This document shows positions 41,545-53,966 of a DNA stretch of 64,000 bases, one piece after another; the stretch's first letter is position 1; every line of letters starts with the position of its first letter. The notes below the pieces were generated by a model. It was not told the origin of the DNA, did not search any database, and saw only the letters and a list, made by a program, of their open reading frames with translations. This DNA is from Roseateles_B sp051857535. Lineage in GTDB: Bacteria; Pseudomonadota; Gammaproteobacteria; Burkholderiales; Burkholderiaceae_C. The translations under genes and the position numbers were made by a program. Location: contig NZ_JBPZGY010000005.1 of assembly GCF_051857535.1 (NCBI RefSeq), positions 186,001 through 250,000 of the forward strand. The letters are read 5' to 3'.

Positions 41545-41655
41545 ACCTAACGTTTGAGCTGACCGGCCCGCGACGGCAGGACGCCGCAGGGCCAGAATGA
41601 AGTGAGGCCCGTAGGCGGCATGCCGTTGCGGGTCCGGTTGAGTGATGGGATGGAC
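41545..41655 (-). other. Integron-type attC recombination site
   Basis: Read on the minus strand, the 3' end is CAGCTCAAACGTTAGGT, whose last seven bases fit the R' consensus GTTRRRY. Stem arms 41563-41578 and 41621-41637 pair at 15 of 16 positions with a single extrahelical base (T41633), a hallmark of folded attC. Inner arms GGGCC/GGCCC (41589-41593, 41606-41610) and CCGC/GCGG close a 12-base loop. Eleven-base spacers on each side separate the stem from 41545-41551 (perfect box) and 41649-41655 (GATGGAC, a degenerate box). The degenerate end is where the IS110 remnant begins. The NTF2-like gene follows the intact box on the minus strand. Confidence 0.8.
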
Positions 41656-41778
41656 TCCCCCGTTTGTTCGGGCCGCAAGATGCGCTCACTGGTCTTCATG
41701 GGTGTGGGGATCAGGTCTTCAAACGAGAGGAGTCCGCCATGGATGCTAATACCGTTGCTATTGACCTGGCCAAGAGTG
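41656..41778 (+). mobile_element. IS110-family insertion sequence, truncated left end
   Basis: After CGAGAGGAGTCCGCC, an ATG at 41739 opens MDANTVAIDLAKS, the typical N-terminus of IS110-family transposases, including the first Asp of the DEDD catalytic set. Similarity ends after about 13 codons, and 30 bases later the dnaE2 3' end begins, so more than 90% of the element is gone. About 85 bases of non-coding left end run back to the degenerate box of the attC site. A clade of IS110/IS1111 elements is known to insert specifically into attC sites, which fits this position. The exact left boundary is uncertain. Confidence 0.7.
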
Positions 41779-41810
41779 CCTGGGTGGCGCCCCCGTTGCA
41801 GGCCAACGGC

Positions 41811-45668
<3,858 letters not shown>

Positions 45669-45680
45669 GGCGGGTGCATC

Positions 45681-47378
45681 TCAGGCAAAGAGACCATGCA
45701 GGTACCAGTGCATCGAGGGGGCAGGATCGTCCTGGGCAGGGCCGCCGGTGTCTGGATCGGCTGCTCGGGAGGCCAGGGCCAGGTCTCCTCGGGCACGAAA
45801 GATCCACAGCAGCTGGCCCTGGGGATTGCGCGCCAGGTAGTAGTCCCGCTGCACCTGGGGAGCTTGGCCGCCGTGCTCCTGCGCAAGCGCCCGGCCTGGC
45901 CAGCCCCACCATCCGCCTTCGACCCGCTGCGGTCCCAGCAGCAACTGCAGCTCGCCCTGGTAGGCGGGGCGCTCCTGCTGGCTGAGCAGGCGCAGCGGGG
46001 GCTCCAGCAGCCAGCTGGGCTGGGGGCCGGGCCAGGCGCTAGCTGGGCTGCCAAGGGCGGCCATCCTGGCAGGGGATGCCGCGTTGCCCAGGAATGTGTC
46101 CGTGCCACGCGAGGCCTCCTCGCCAGTAGAGGCCGGGGCCGTGGTGCTGCCGCCCCACGGGGCCCAGGTCTGCATGGCTTCGGGGCGGGCGTCGGCCTGC
46201 GGCCGGCTCTGGCAGACCTGGGCCGGGCCCAGGCGCACGGCACAGCGCTGCAGCAGCAGGCTCAGGGGTTCGCGGGCCGGCGCCCGGGCCTGCTCGTCCA
46301 GGCGCAGGTCGCTGTTGGGCGGGCGCAGGGGCTCGATGCGATCCACCCACAGCCGCAGCTCGGCCACGGGCGCGGGCAGGGCCAACTGGGCCAGATGCTC
46401 ACGCAAAAGGCCTTGCAGGTGCTCGAAGCTGCGGGTGAGTTCGGCGCTGCGCAGCAGCAGCTCGCCACCGGGTGGGCAGTCGCGGGCCCGCATGGCATCG
46501 TGCTGCCAGCCCAGGCGCAGGCTGCTCAGGCCGGCATGGTGACCGCTGAGCCAGGCGCAGCAGCTGCGCAGCAGGCTCTCGGCATGCGGCATCAGGGCGG
46601 GTGCATCGTCCAGGCGCCAGGGCAGCTCCAGCCTGGCCTCGAAGCGCTCGGGCAAGCGGACCCACTCATGCGCCTGTCGCAGCTCGCCATAGGCCCGATC
46701 CAGGGCCAGGAGGAGTTCAGCGCCGAAGCGTCGCGCCAGACCGGCCCGCGGCAGGCGGCGGACATCTCCCAGGCGCCGGCAGCCCAGCCGGGCCAGCATG
46801 GCGGACTGAACCTGCACGGCGCTGAGACAGGGCAGGGGCAGGGCATCCAGCAAGGGGGACAGCGGCCGGGTCAGGCCATTGAGCCGCCCGCCGCGGGCCA
46901 GTGCCAGGGCGGCCAGGGCATTTGGTGCCCAGGCCATGGCGGGGGATTCACCAGGTGCACTGGCGTCCAGCAGCCCCAGGGCCCGGCCTTCGCGCTGGAT
47001 GCGCTCATGCAGGCTTCGCAGGCCGCCGAACAGACGCAGGCAGCTGGACAGCTCCAGCAGCACCGCTTCCTCCAGCAGACAGACCCGCGGGGTGAACTGC
47101 AGCGCCCACCAGGCCAGTTGCTGCTGCGGGCTGGGCCGGCCCGGGCCGGCCTGCGCGGGGTCCACCTGGGGCAGCAGGGCCAGCCAATGCGGGGAGCGCG
47201 GGGCCGGGGCATGAGGCCGGGGCATGAGGCCGGGACTGGATCGCGGGCCTTCGGGAGGGCGTCCCTTGCCCGCCTCCTCAGGCTTCAGCCCTGGGCTGCT
47301 GCTGGGCTCAGGGGCGGGGAAGCCCTGGACATCGGGCCTGTCAGGCCCCGGGCCTCGGGTGTGGCGGAGGGGGCTCAT
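45681..47378 (-). CDS. imuB: Y-family polymerase-like mutagenesis protein ImuB
   Basis: 565 residues. It has the Y-family fold: LAWWALQFTPRVCLLEEAVLLELSSCLRLFGG, GRLNGLTRPLSPLLDALPLPCLS, and the helix-hairpin-helix LARLGCRRLGDVRRLPRAGLARRFG. It lacks the catalytic acidic residues of true polymerases, as ImuB proteins do. The C-terminal QPSWLLEPPLRLLSQQERPAYQG and the end WYLHGLFA are ImuB-specific. It is the hub that links the beta clamp, ImuA and DnaE2. The N-terminal 55 residues are Pro/Gly-rich and variable. Its ATG overlaps the imuA stop by four bases. Confidence 0.92.
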   Translation of the reverse strand: MSPLRHTRGPGPDRPDVQGFPAPEPSSSPGLKPEEAGKGRPPEGPRSSPGLMPRPHAPAPRSPHWLALLPQVDPAQAGPGRPSPQQQLAWWALQFTPRVCLLEEAVLLELSSCLRLFGGLRSLHERIQREGRALGLLDASAPGESPAMAWAPNALAALALARGGRLNGLTRPLSPLLDALPLPCLSAVQVQSAMLARLGCRRLGDVRRLPRAGLARRFGAELLLALDRAYGELRQAHEWVRLPERFEARLELPWRLDDAPALMPHAESLLRSCCAWLSGHHAGLSSLRLGWQHDAMRARDCPPGGELLLRSAELTRSFEHLQGLLREHLAQLALPAPVAELRLWVDRIEPLRPPNSDLRLDEQARAPAREPLSLLLQRCAVRLGPAQVCQSRPQADARPEAMQTWAPWGGSTTAPASTGEEASRGTDTFLGNAASPARMAALGSPASAWPGPQPSWLLEPPLRLLSQQERPAYQGELQLLLGPQRVEGGWWGWPGRALAQEHGGQAPQVQRDYYLARNPQGQLLWIFRARGDLALASRAADPDTGGPAQDDPAPSMHWYLHGLFA

Positions 47379-48304
47379 GCGCTCGTCTCCTGCGCCAGGG
47401 ACAGGGCCGGCGACCAGGCGTGCTCGGTCGCGTCTCTCGCCCGGGCTGGTCCGGCGGCGCGCAGTGGCGCCACGCCCTGTCGCAAGCGGGCGGGCAGGCT
47501 CAGTTGCAGGCGCGGAGGCAGGCTGTGCAGCTGCAGGGGCTGGACCATGGCCGGCCCGCGGCGCTTGATCAGCAGGACCTCCAGCAGGCCTGGCGCCAGC
47601 CCCCGCGCAGCGGCCGGCTGGCTCAGGCGCAGGCGCAGGGGCGCGGCCGAGGACTGGGCCGCCGCGCAGTCCGGCCGCATCAGGAAGATGGGCGCGGGGG
47701 AGTTCAGGGCCGCCGCCTGCAGGCGCCGGATCTGCTCAGGCCGGGCGCCGTCCAGCCAGGCCAGCACCGCTGCAGCCGACTGGGACTTGATGGCCTGCTC
47801 GGTCACCCACAAGGCCTGGTGCAGCGCCTGCTGCCCGGACGGGTGCCGTCCCTGATGCTGCCCTTGATGCCGCCCCCCGGGTGTCTGGCGCCGGCCCTCA
47901 GGCGCGTCGCCCGAGGCATCGTCCGGAGCCGTCTTGATCCACACCCACTGTGCCGCGTCCAGTCCCAGGTCCTGCAGGCCCGGGCCATGGGGTACGAAGG
48001 GCGGAGCGATCAGCAGCACAGGCGGCACTGCTCGGGATGCCTCGCCCGGTGCGGTGGCAAAAAGCCCACGCAGCCCCGGTGCCAGCAGGCGCCACTCCGC
48101 ATGCTGGCCCGCAGGCTGCAGGATCTCGCACAGGGACTGGCTGGGCCAGCCGCCGCCCGGCAACTCGGCGTCAAGGGCCGCAAAACCGCTGCGGAGGGTG
48201 CTGCTTTGGCAGCGCCCCAGACTCCCTGCCTGCCACAGCCGCCCCTCCCGCAGCAGCGGGTGGTCCAGCAGGGCAGCACGGGCGTCGGGCGAGGCGGCAG
48301 GCAT
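47375..48304 (-). CDS. imuA: SOS mutagenesis accessory protein ImuA
   Basis: 309 residues from the ATG at 48304 (MPAASPDARAALLDHPLLREGRLW). RecA/SulA-like core: TLRSGFAALDAELPGGGWPSQSLCEILQ, VPPVLLIAPPFVPHGPGLQDLGLD and SAAAVLAWLDGARPEQIRRLQAAA. A Gly/Gln/His-rich insertion (RRQTPGGRHQGQHQGRHPSG) breaks the middle. It works with ImuB and DnaE2 in induced mutagenesis. It is the first gene of the imuA-imuB-dnaE2 operon, with a LexA box 18 bases upstream of the start. Confidence 0.9.
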   Translation of the reverse strand: MPAASPDARAALLDHPLLREGRLWQAGSLGRCQSSTLRSGFAALDAELPGGGWPSQSLCEILQPAGQHAEWRLLAPGLRGLFATAPGEASRAVPPVLLIAPPFVPHGPGLQDLGLDAAQWVWIKTAPDDASGDAPEGRRQTPGGRHQGQHQGRHPSGQQALHQALWVTEQAIKSQSAAAVLAWLDGARPEQIRRLQAAALNSPAPIFLMRPDCAAAQSSAAPLRLRLSQPAAARGLAPGLLEVLLIKRRGPAMVQPLQLHSLPPRLQLSLPARLRQGVAPLRAAGPARARDATEHAWSPALSLAQETSA

Positions 48305-48321
48305 GGGGTTGATGCAATGGG

Positions 48322-48341
48322 TACTGTATGAAAAAACAGTA
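48322..48341 (-). promoter_or_regulatory. imuA: LexA (SOS) box upstream of imuA
   Basis: TACTGTATGAAAAAACAGTA has the canonical CTGT-N8-ACAG with flanking TA on both sides, the enterobacterial-type consensus. Its position 18 bases before the imuA ATG would block transcription of the whole mutagenesis operon until LexA is cleaved. Confidence 0.93.
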
Positions 48342-48451
48342 TATGGCTTGCCGCCAGGATGTCCAGATGGCGGGACTTGTGCGCAGGCCGTACTGACCAG
48401 GCGCAAACCCCCACGAATTTGGGGGGATGAAGCCCAGGGTCCTCTGTCATG

Positions 48452-48463
48452 GTGTGATCACAC
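48452..48463. promoter_or_regulatory. Palindrome GTGTGATCACAC near the acetyltransferase promoter
   Basis: A perfect 12-bp palindrome followed by TTGCATAAT, whose last six bases (CATAAT) could be a -10 for the gene at 48511. It may be an operator. TGTGA and TCACA halves are adjacent rather than six bases apart, so it is not a normal CRP site. Confidence 0.35.
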
Positions 48464-48510
48464 TTGCATAATCAGGGAAAACCCGAAAAGGCTGGAGGGG
48501 GACTGATCAC

Positions 48511-49254
48511 ATGACTCAGCCCAAGGATTTCTGCGTGTCCACTGCCGTTCCTTCCGTTCCCGCCGCCTGGGCCGTTCCGCCTGTTTCCGGGGGGGCGCCT
48601 GCCGCCCTGTCCGTGGCGGAGGGGGGCTTCTCCTTTTCCAGTCCGGCCACTGCGTCTGGCGTGGCTTCCCCGCTTTTTCTGGGGCCTGCCGAGCGCCTGA
48701 CCGAACGGCTCTGGCTGCGTGCCCCCCAGGCGGCGGACCTGCTGGCCCTGCATGCGTTCCACGCCGACCCAGCTACTCACCGCTACAACCCCGCCGGCTG
48801 TCTGCATGCACTGGCGGACATGGAGGCCGAACTGGAGCGCTGGTTGCTGCACTGGCAGCACCACGGTTTCGGCTACTGGCTGGTCTGCCGGCGTGCGCAG
48901 CCACAGGAGGTGCTGGGGGTGGGCGGCATCATGCGCAAGCGCATTGACGGCCAGCAAGCCATGAATCTCCATTTCCGCTTCCGTCCTCAGGTATGGCGGC
49001 AGGGCTATGCGGCCGAGACCTCCTGCGCCGCTCTGGCCATGGCCTTTGAGCAGTTGCACGAAGCCGAGGTGCTGTCCGTCGTGCGGCCGGCCAACCAGCC
49101 CGCACGCAGGACCCTGGAGCGGGCCGGCCTGCGCCTGATCGGGGCCTGGGGGGATGTGCCGGGCCAGGCGGCCAGCCTGATCTACGAGATGAACGAGGGT
49201 TGCTACATGGAGCAGCGCGCCGCCGGACGCTGTTGCCAACCCCAGGGGCGCTAG
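48511..49254 (+). CDS. GNAT acetyltransferase (RimJ/RimL type)
   Basis: 247 residues. A variable N-terminus of about 60 residues precedes the fold that starts at RLTERLWLRAPQAADLLALHAFH. FGYWLVCRRAQPQEVLGVGGIM and FRPQVWRQGYAAETSCAALAMAFEQLH (acetyl-CoA loop) follow, then VRPANQPARRTLERAGLRLIG. These transfer acetyl groups to N-termini or small molecules. It is divergent from the imu operon, and the LexA box between them could touch both. Confidence 0.88.
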   Translation: MTQPKDFCVSTAVPSVPAAWAVPPVSGGAPAALSVAEGGFSFSSPATASGVASPLFLGPAERLTERLWLRAPQAADLLALHAFHADPATHRYNPAGCLHALADMEAELERWLLHWQHHGFGYWLVCRRAQPQEVLGVGGIMRKRIDGQQAMNLHFRFRPQVWRQGYAAETSCAALAMAFEQLHEAEVLSVVRPANQPARRTLERAGLRLIGAWGDVPGQAASLIYEMNEGCYMEQRAAGRCCQPQGR

Positions 49255-49311
49255 CATCCCCAACCTGACAAGCAGGGGCTGGAAGGGCCTGTTTTCCTGG
49301 AGGAGACCCGG

Positions 49312-49986
49312 ATGAGCCACGCCTCGGCCGAGATGCAGGCCTATTACGCAGGTCGTGCGGCCTACTATGACGCCGTCTACCAGAAGCCCGAGAGAGCGAC
49401 TGACATCGCCTACTTGCGCACTCACCTGCCCGAGCGCCTGGGTGGCCGCGATCTGCTGGAGATCGCCTGCGGCACCGGCTACTGGACGCAAGACCTGGCC
49501 CCGGCGGCGCGCCGCATGGTGGCCACGGACTACACGGCCGAGCCCCTGGCCCTGGCCCGGCAGCGTCCGGGCGTGGAGTCAGTGCAGTTTGAGCAGGCTG
49601 ATGCCTACGCGCTGCCCGCGCAACTGGGCCGCTTCGACGCCGCCTTTGCCGGCCTGTGGTTCTCCCATGTGCCCGTGGAAGCGCGCGAGGCTTTCCTGGC
49701 GTCCCTGCATGCGCGGCTGAAGCCGGGCGCCCGCGTGCTCTGGATAGACAACCACGAGCGCCAGTGCCAGGACTTCCCCATTGCCGAAACCGACGCGCGC
49801 GGCAACACCTACCAGCACCGCCCCCTGCGCGATGGCAGCGTGCACCGGGTGCTGAAGAACTTCCCGACGCAGGACGAGCTGCAGGCCCTGGTGGCCGGCG
49901 TGTCGAGCCGTTCGCGCTACCAGCGCCTGGACAACTTCTGGCTGTTCGAATATGAGCTCGAATGCGAGTTCGAAGGCGCGCAGTGA
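49312..49986 (+). CDS. Class I SAM-dependent methyltransferase
   Basis: 224 residues. Motif I is LLEIACGTGYWTQDLAP (about residues 48-64), followed by MVATDYTAEPLALARQRPG, ADAYALPAQLGRFDAAFAGLWFSHVP and LKPGARVLWIDN. GGAGGAGACC precedes the ATG. The acceptor is unknown. It begins 57 bases after the acetyltransferase gene on the same strand, so the two probably form one transcript. Confidence 0.92.
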   Translation: MSHASAEMQAYYAGRAAYYDAVYQKPERATDIAYLRTHLPERLGGRDLLEIACGTGYWTQDLAPAARRMVATDYTAEPLALARQRPGVESVQFEQADAYALPAQLGRFDAAFAGLWFSHVPVEAREAFLASLHARLKPGARVLWIDNHERQCQDFPIAETDARGNTYQHRPLRDGSVHRVLKNFPTQDELQALVAGVSSRSRYQRLDNFWLFEYELECEFEGAQ

Positions 49987-49987
49987 T

Positions 49988-50017
49988 GCGCAATCAAGCG
50001 CAATCAGGCGCAATGAA
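49988..50017. repeat. Three 10-bp units GCGCAATCAR
   Basis: Three near-identical decamers lie just after the methyltransferase stop codon. CAGTGATG occurs at 49981-49988 and again at 50021-50028, flanking them. The remainder of the 228-bp gap (to 50214) shows no gene. Confidence 0.6.
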
Positions 50018-50214
50018 TCACAGTGATGGGCCAGATCCTCGTGGCCGTCCCGCGCCGCCGGAAGACAGCTCCTTGAGCCCGTAAAGGCGTTGCGCCTGGG
50101 GGCCAGGGGGAGCCAGCGATCAAGCCTGCGCCTGCGCTCGATCAGGCTGCGCATCCAGGGCGCTGGCAGCATCGCGGCGCAGGAGCCCGATGCCAGGTCT
50201 CCGACGCCCGTCGA

Positions 50215-50964
50215 TCAGGGCCGGTAGCGCCGCAGCCCCTCGAGATCCAGTACGCGCAGGCCGCCGTAGTCCACCGCGATCAGCTGGCGCTCCTGCAGGT
50301 GCTTCAGCGCCTCGTTCACCCGCTGGCGCGAGAGTCCCACCAGCCGCGCCAGCTCCTGCTGGGTGATGCGCAGCATGCCGCCCACGCCGGGGTAGAGCAG
50401 GGGGTTGAAGAGGGCGGCGAGGTTGCGGGCCACGCGCAGGTCGGGGTCGGAGATGCGGTCGATCTCGCGCGCCGCGATGAACTGCCCCAGGCGCTCGTTG
50501 AGCTGGTTCAGCACGAAGCGGTTGAACGCGAGGCTGGTCTCGAGCAGGGTGTGGAAGGTCTCGATGGGCAGGCCGGCCACCGTGCTCTTGCGCAGGGCCT
50601 GGATGTTGTAGCGGTAGACCTCGCGCTTGAGCAGGGTGCCCTCGCCGAACCAGCCGCCGGGCGGTACGCCGGTGAAGGTGATGGACTGCGCGGCGGCGTC
50701 GTCATTGCTCATTTTCAAGAGACCGTCGACCACGCCGAACCAGAAGTTGGCCGGCTTGCCGATGCGGCAGACCCGCTCGCCCACCTCTGCCTCGCCGATC
50801 TGCAGTTGCGCGATGGCGAGCTGGCGATGCGCGTCATCGAGCACCCGTAGCCACGGGATGGCGGCCAACTCGCTGGCGCTGGCGGCGCGGGCGCGCTGGC
50901 GCAGGGTCAGGTGTTGCGGGAGGGTGGCCGGCAGGGGCAGTTCGTGCAGGGGGCTGGTGCGCAT
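50215..50964 (-). CDS. Crp/Fnr family transcriptional regulator
   Basis: About 249 residues from the ATG at 50964; 50991 and 51084 are further in-frame starts without strong ribosome sites. The cyclic-nucleotide-binding-type barrel covers about residues 60-150 (ERVCRIGKPANFWFGVVDGLLKMS, then GGWFGEGTLL). The C-terminal winged helix includes MLRITQQELARLVGLSRQRVNEALKHLQERQLI. There is no cysteine cluster for an Fe-S centre, so it is not a classical Fnr. It is divergent from the CoA-ligase/ABC transporter operon, and the roughly 200-bp gap must hold both promoters. It probably controls that operon. Confidence 0.88.
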   Translation of the reverse strand: MRTSPLHELPLPATLPQHLTLRQRARAASASELAAIPWLRVLDDAHRQLAIAQLQIGEAEVGERVCRIGKPANFWFGVVDGLLKMSNDDAAAQSITFTGVPPGGWFGEGTLLKREVYRYNIQALRKSTVAGLPIETFHTLLETSLAFNRFVLNQLNERLGQFIAAREIDRISDPDLRVARNLAALFNPLLYPGVGGMLRITQQELARLVGLSRQRVNEALKHLQERQLIAVDYGGLRVLDLEGLRRYRP

Positions 50965-51161
50965 GGTCCCGTATTCATCGCCGCTGCGCATGACAGGAGC
51001 CTGACGCGACCGTGTCAAAGCCCCCCGGGAAAACGCCCGGTGTGATTTCCAGCAAATGTCGTTGCAGCGACAACACGGCGTCAAAGTAAAGGTCTAGCAT
51101 TGCAGCCAACAAAGTCGGGCGAGCGCCATCCAGGCGACGACCCGGATATCAGGAGACAAAG

Positions 51162-53120
51162 GTGAGCAGTTCTGCGGCGACGACCTTTCCCCGGCTCTTG
51201 CTGGCCCATGCGCAGCAGCGTCCCCAGGACGCGGCCTTGCGTGAGAAGGAATACGGCATCTGGCAAAGCTTCAGCTGGCGAGAGCTGGCCGACATGGTCA
51301 AGGCCCTGGCCCATGGCCTGCACCAGGCGGGCGTGGAGCGCGGCCAGCACCTGGTGGTGGTGGGCGAGAACCGGCCACGCCTCTATGCCAGCATGTTGGC
51401 GGCCCAGAGCCTGGGCGCTATCCCGGTGCCGCTGTACCAGGACGCGGTGGCCGCGGAGTTCGTCTACCCGCTCAACAACGCCGAGGTGGCCTACGCCATC
51501 GTCGAGGACCAGGAGCAGGTGGACAAGCTGCTGGAGGTCCGCGAGCAATGCCCGCAGCTGCGCCACATCTGGTTCGACGACCCGCGGGGCCTGCGCAACT
51601 ACGATGAACACGGGCTCAACCCGCTGGATGCGCTGATTGCGGCGGGCGAGGCCGAAGGCCGCGCCCACCCGCAGCTCTTCGACCAGTGGGTGGAGGCGGG
51701 CCAGCCCTCGGACGTGGCGGCCATGTTCTTCACCTCCGGCACCACGGGCAACCCCAAGGGCGTGGTCCACACCCATGCCACCCTGATTGACCGCGCCATG
51801 GCCGGCGCCCGCTTCGACAAGCTCGGCCCGCACGAGGAAGTGCTGGCCTACCTGCCGCCGGCCTGGATAGGCCAGAACATCTTCAGCTACGCGCAGTGGC
51901 TGGCCTGCGGCTATGTGGTGAACTGCCCGGAATCGGCCAGCACGGTGTCCATCGACCTCAAGGAGATCGGCCCCACCTACTACTTCGCGCCGCCGCGGGT
52001 CTTCGAGGGCCTGCTGACCACGGTGATGATCCGCATGGAAGATGCCTCGGCCCTCAAGCGCGGGCTCTTCCATCGCGCCATGGCCCTGGCCCGGCGCGTG
52101 GGCCCCACGCTGATGGACGGCAAGCCCGTGGGCCTGCTGGACCGCCTCCAGTACGCCCTGGGCGACGTGCTGATCTACGGCCCGCTGCGCAATACCCTGG
52201 GCTTCTCGCGCGTGCGGGTGGCCTACACGGCGGGCGAGGCCATCGGCCCCGACCTCTTCAGCTTCTACCGCTCCATCGGCATCAACCTCAAGCAGCTCTA
52301 CGGCTCCACCGAGACCGCCGTGTTCGTCTGCCTGCAGCCCGACCACGAAGCCCGGGCCGACACCGTGGGCGTGCCCATCGACGGCGTGGAGATCAAGCTG
52401 GCCGACTCGGGCGAGATCCTGGTGAAGTCGCCGGGCCTGCTCAAGGGCTACTACAAGAACGACGCGGCCACCGCCGAGGTGCTGACGCCCGAGGGCTGGT
52501 ACCACACGGGCGACGCCGGCTTCATCGACGCCCACGGACACCTGAAGATCATCGACCGCGCCAAGGACGTCGGCCGCATCGTGGGCGGTGCCAACGACGG
52601 CGCCATGTTCGCGCCCAAGTACGTGGAGAACAAGCTCAAGTTCTTCTCGCACATCAAAGAAGCCGTGGCCTTCGGCGACCGCCGCGACCGCGTCTGCGCC
52701 TTCATCAACATCGACTTCGAGGCCGTGGGCAACTGGGCCGAGCGCCGCAACCTGCCCTACGCCGGCTACACCGACCTGGCGGCCAAGCCCGAGGTCTACG
52801 AGCTGATCAAGGGCTGTGTGGAGCAGGTCAACGCCGACCTCGCGCAGGACGCCCTGCTGGCCGGCAGCCAGATCACCCGCTTCCTGATCCTGCACAAGGA
52901 GCTGGACGCCGACGACGGCGAGCTGACCCGCACCCGCAAGGTCCGCCGCGGCGCCATTGCCGAGAAGTACGGCGTGCTGATCGACGCGCTCTACGAGGGC
53001 CGGACCAGCCAGTTCATCGAGACGGCGGTCAAGTTCGAGGACGGCCGCAGTGGCAAGGTCTCGGCGGACCTGAAGATCGTCGACACCCGGACCTTCCCCG
53101 CCGTGGGCCGCGCGGCCTGA
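51162..53120 (+). CDS. AMP-forming acyl-CoA synthetase (long-chain type)
   Basis: 652 residues. A GTG start at 51162 is supported by AGGAGACAAAG. The adenylation motif is FFTSGTTGNPKGVVHTHA (about residues 188-205). YGSTETAVF (about 383), GWYHTGDAGFIDAHGHLKIIDRAKD (about 445) and a C-terminal lysine domain follow. The long, eukaryote-like form points to fatty or aryl-alkanoic acids. It activates an acid with ATP and CoA, presumably the one brought in by the transporter encoded downstream. First gene of the operon. Confidence 0.92.
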   Translation: MSSSAATTFPRLLLAHAQQRPQDAALREKEYGIWQSFSWRELADMVKALAHGLHQAGVERGQHLVVVGENRPRLYASMLAAQSLGAIPVPLYQDAVAAEFVYPLNNAEVAYAIVEDQEQVDKLLEVREQCPQLRHIWFDDPRGLRNYDEHGLNPLDALIAAGEAEGRAHPQLFDQWVEAGQPSDVAAMFFTSGTTGNPKGVVHTHATLIDRAMAGARFDKLGPHEEVLAYLPPAWIGQNIFSYAQWLACGYVVNCPESASTVSIDLKEIGPTYYFAPPRVFEGLLTTVMIRMEDASALKRGLFHRAMALARRVGPTLMDGKPVGLLDRLQYALGDVLIYGPLRNTLGFSRVRVAYTAGEAIGPDLFSFYRSIGINLKQLYGSTETAVFVCLQPDHEARADTVGVPIDGVEIKLADSGEILVKSPGLLKGYYKNDAATAEVLTPEGWYHTGDAGFIDAHGHLKIIDRAKDVGRIVGGANDGAMFAPKYVENKLKFFSHIKEAVAFGDRRDRVCAFINIDFEAVGNWAERRNLPYAGYTDLAAKPEVYELIKGCVEQVNADLAQDALLAGSQITRFLILHKELDADDGELTRTRKVRRGAIAEKYGVLIDALYEGRTSQFIETAVKFEDGRSGKVSADLKIVDTRTFPAVGRAA

Positions 53121-53147
53121 TCACGCGACGCCAAGAAAGCACAAGGC

Positions 53148-53954
53148 ATGAGCACGAGCAGCAGCAAGAAGATCGGCGACGTGATCCTCGAGGTCAGGAA
53201 CATCTCCCTGGCCTTCGGCGGGGTGAAGGCCCTGACCGACATCAGCTTCAACGTCCGCGAGCACGAGATCCGTTCCATCATCGGCCCCAACGGCGCGGGC
53301 AAGAGTTCCATGCTCAACTGCATCAACGGGGTCTACCACCCCACGCAGGGGCAGATCAGCTTCAAGGGCCAGACCTTCAAGCACATGAACTCCCGCCAGG
53401 TGGCGGAGATGGGCATCGCCCGCACCTTCCAGAACCTCGCGCTCTTCAAGGGCATGAGCGTGCTGGACAACATCATGGCCGGCCGCACCCTGCACATGAA
53501 GAGCAACCTCTTCCAGCAGGCCTTCCGCAACCCCTTCGGCTTCAGCAAGGCCGAGGCGGAAGAGGTGGCGCAGCGCGAGAAGGTCGAGCGCATCATCGAC
53601 TTCCTCGAGATCCAGCCCTTTCGCAAGACCCCGGTGGGCCGCCTGCCCTACGGCCTGCAGAAGCGCGTGGACCTCGGGCGTGCCCTGGCCATGGAGCCCC
53701 AGGTGCTGCTGCTGGACGAGCCCATGGCCGGCATGAACGTGGAGGAGAAGCAGGACATGTGCCGCTTCATCCTGGACGTCAACGACGAGTTTGGCACCAC
53801 CATCGTGCTGATCGAGCACGACATGGGCGTGGTGATGGACATCTCCGACCGCGTGGTGGTGCTGGACTACGGCAAGAAGATCGGGGATGGCATTCCCGAT
53901 GAAGTCCGCGCCAACGAAGACGTCATCCGAGCCTATCTCGGAACCTCGCACTGA
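53148..53954 (+). CDS. livG: Branched-chain-amino-acid-type ABC ATPase (LivG)
   Basis: 268 residues. Walker A GPNGAGKSS (about residue 47), the LivG-specific insertion with GIARTFQNLALFKGMSVLDNIMAGR, signature LPYGLQKRVDL and Walker B LLLDEPMAGMN. The C-terminus has DFGKKI-like DYGKKIGDGIPDEVRANEDVIRAYLG, the LivG tail. It is one of two ATPases of this HAAT-family importer. It lies 27 bases after the synthetase gene. Confidence 0.92.
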   Translation: MSTSSSKKIGDVILEVRNISLAFGGVKALTDISFNVREHEIRSIIGPNGAGKSSMLNCINGVYHPTQGQISFKGQTFKHMNSRQVAEMGIARTFQNLALFKGMSVLDNIMAGRTLHMKSNLFQQAFRNPFGFSKAEAEEVAQREKVERIIDFLEIQPFRKTPVGRLPYGLQKRVDLGRALAMEPQVLLLDEPMAGMNVEEKQDMCRFILDVNDEFGTTIVLIEHDMGVVMDISDRVVVLDYGKKIGDGIPDEVRANEDVIRAYLGTSH

Positions 53955-53966
53955 AGGACCACAGCG

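Noticed and set aside
41637..41643. GTTGAGT as the second core box of the attC site
   Set aside because: It fits GTTRRRY but directly adjoins the stem with no spacer, while 41649-41655 sits at the same 11-base distance as the perfect box on the other side. I preferred the symmetric reading, though the box there is degenerate.
48452..48463. GTGTGATCACAC as a CRP site
   Set aside because: CRP half-sites TGTGA and TCACA need a six-base spacer, which is absent here. It was kept only as a low-confidence palindrome.
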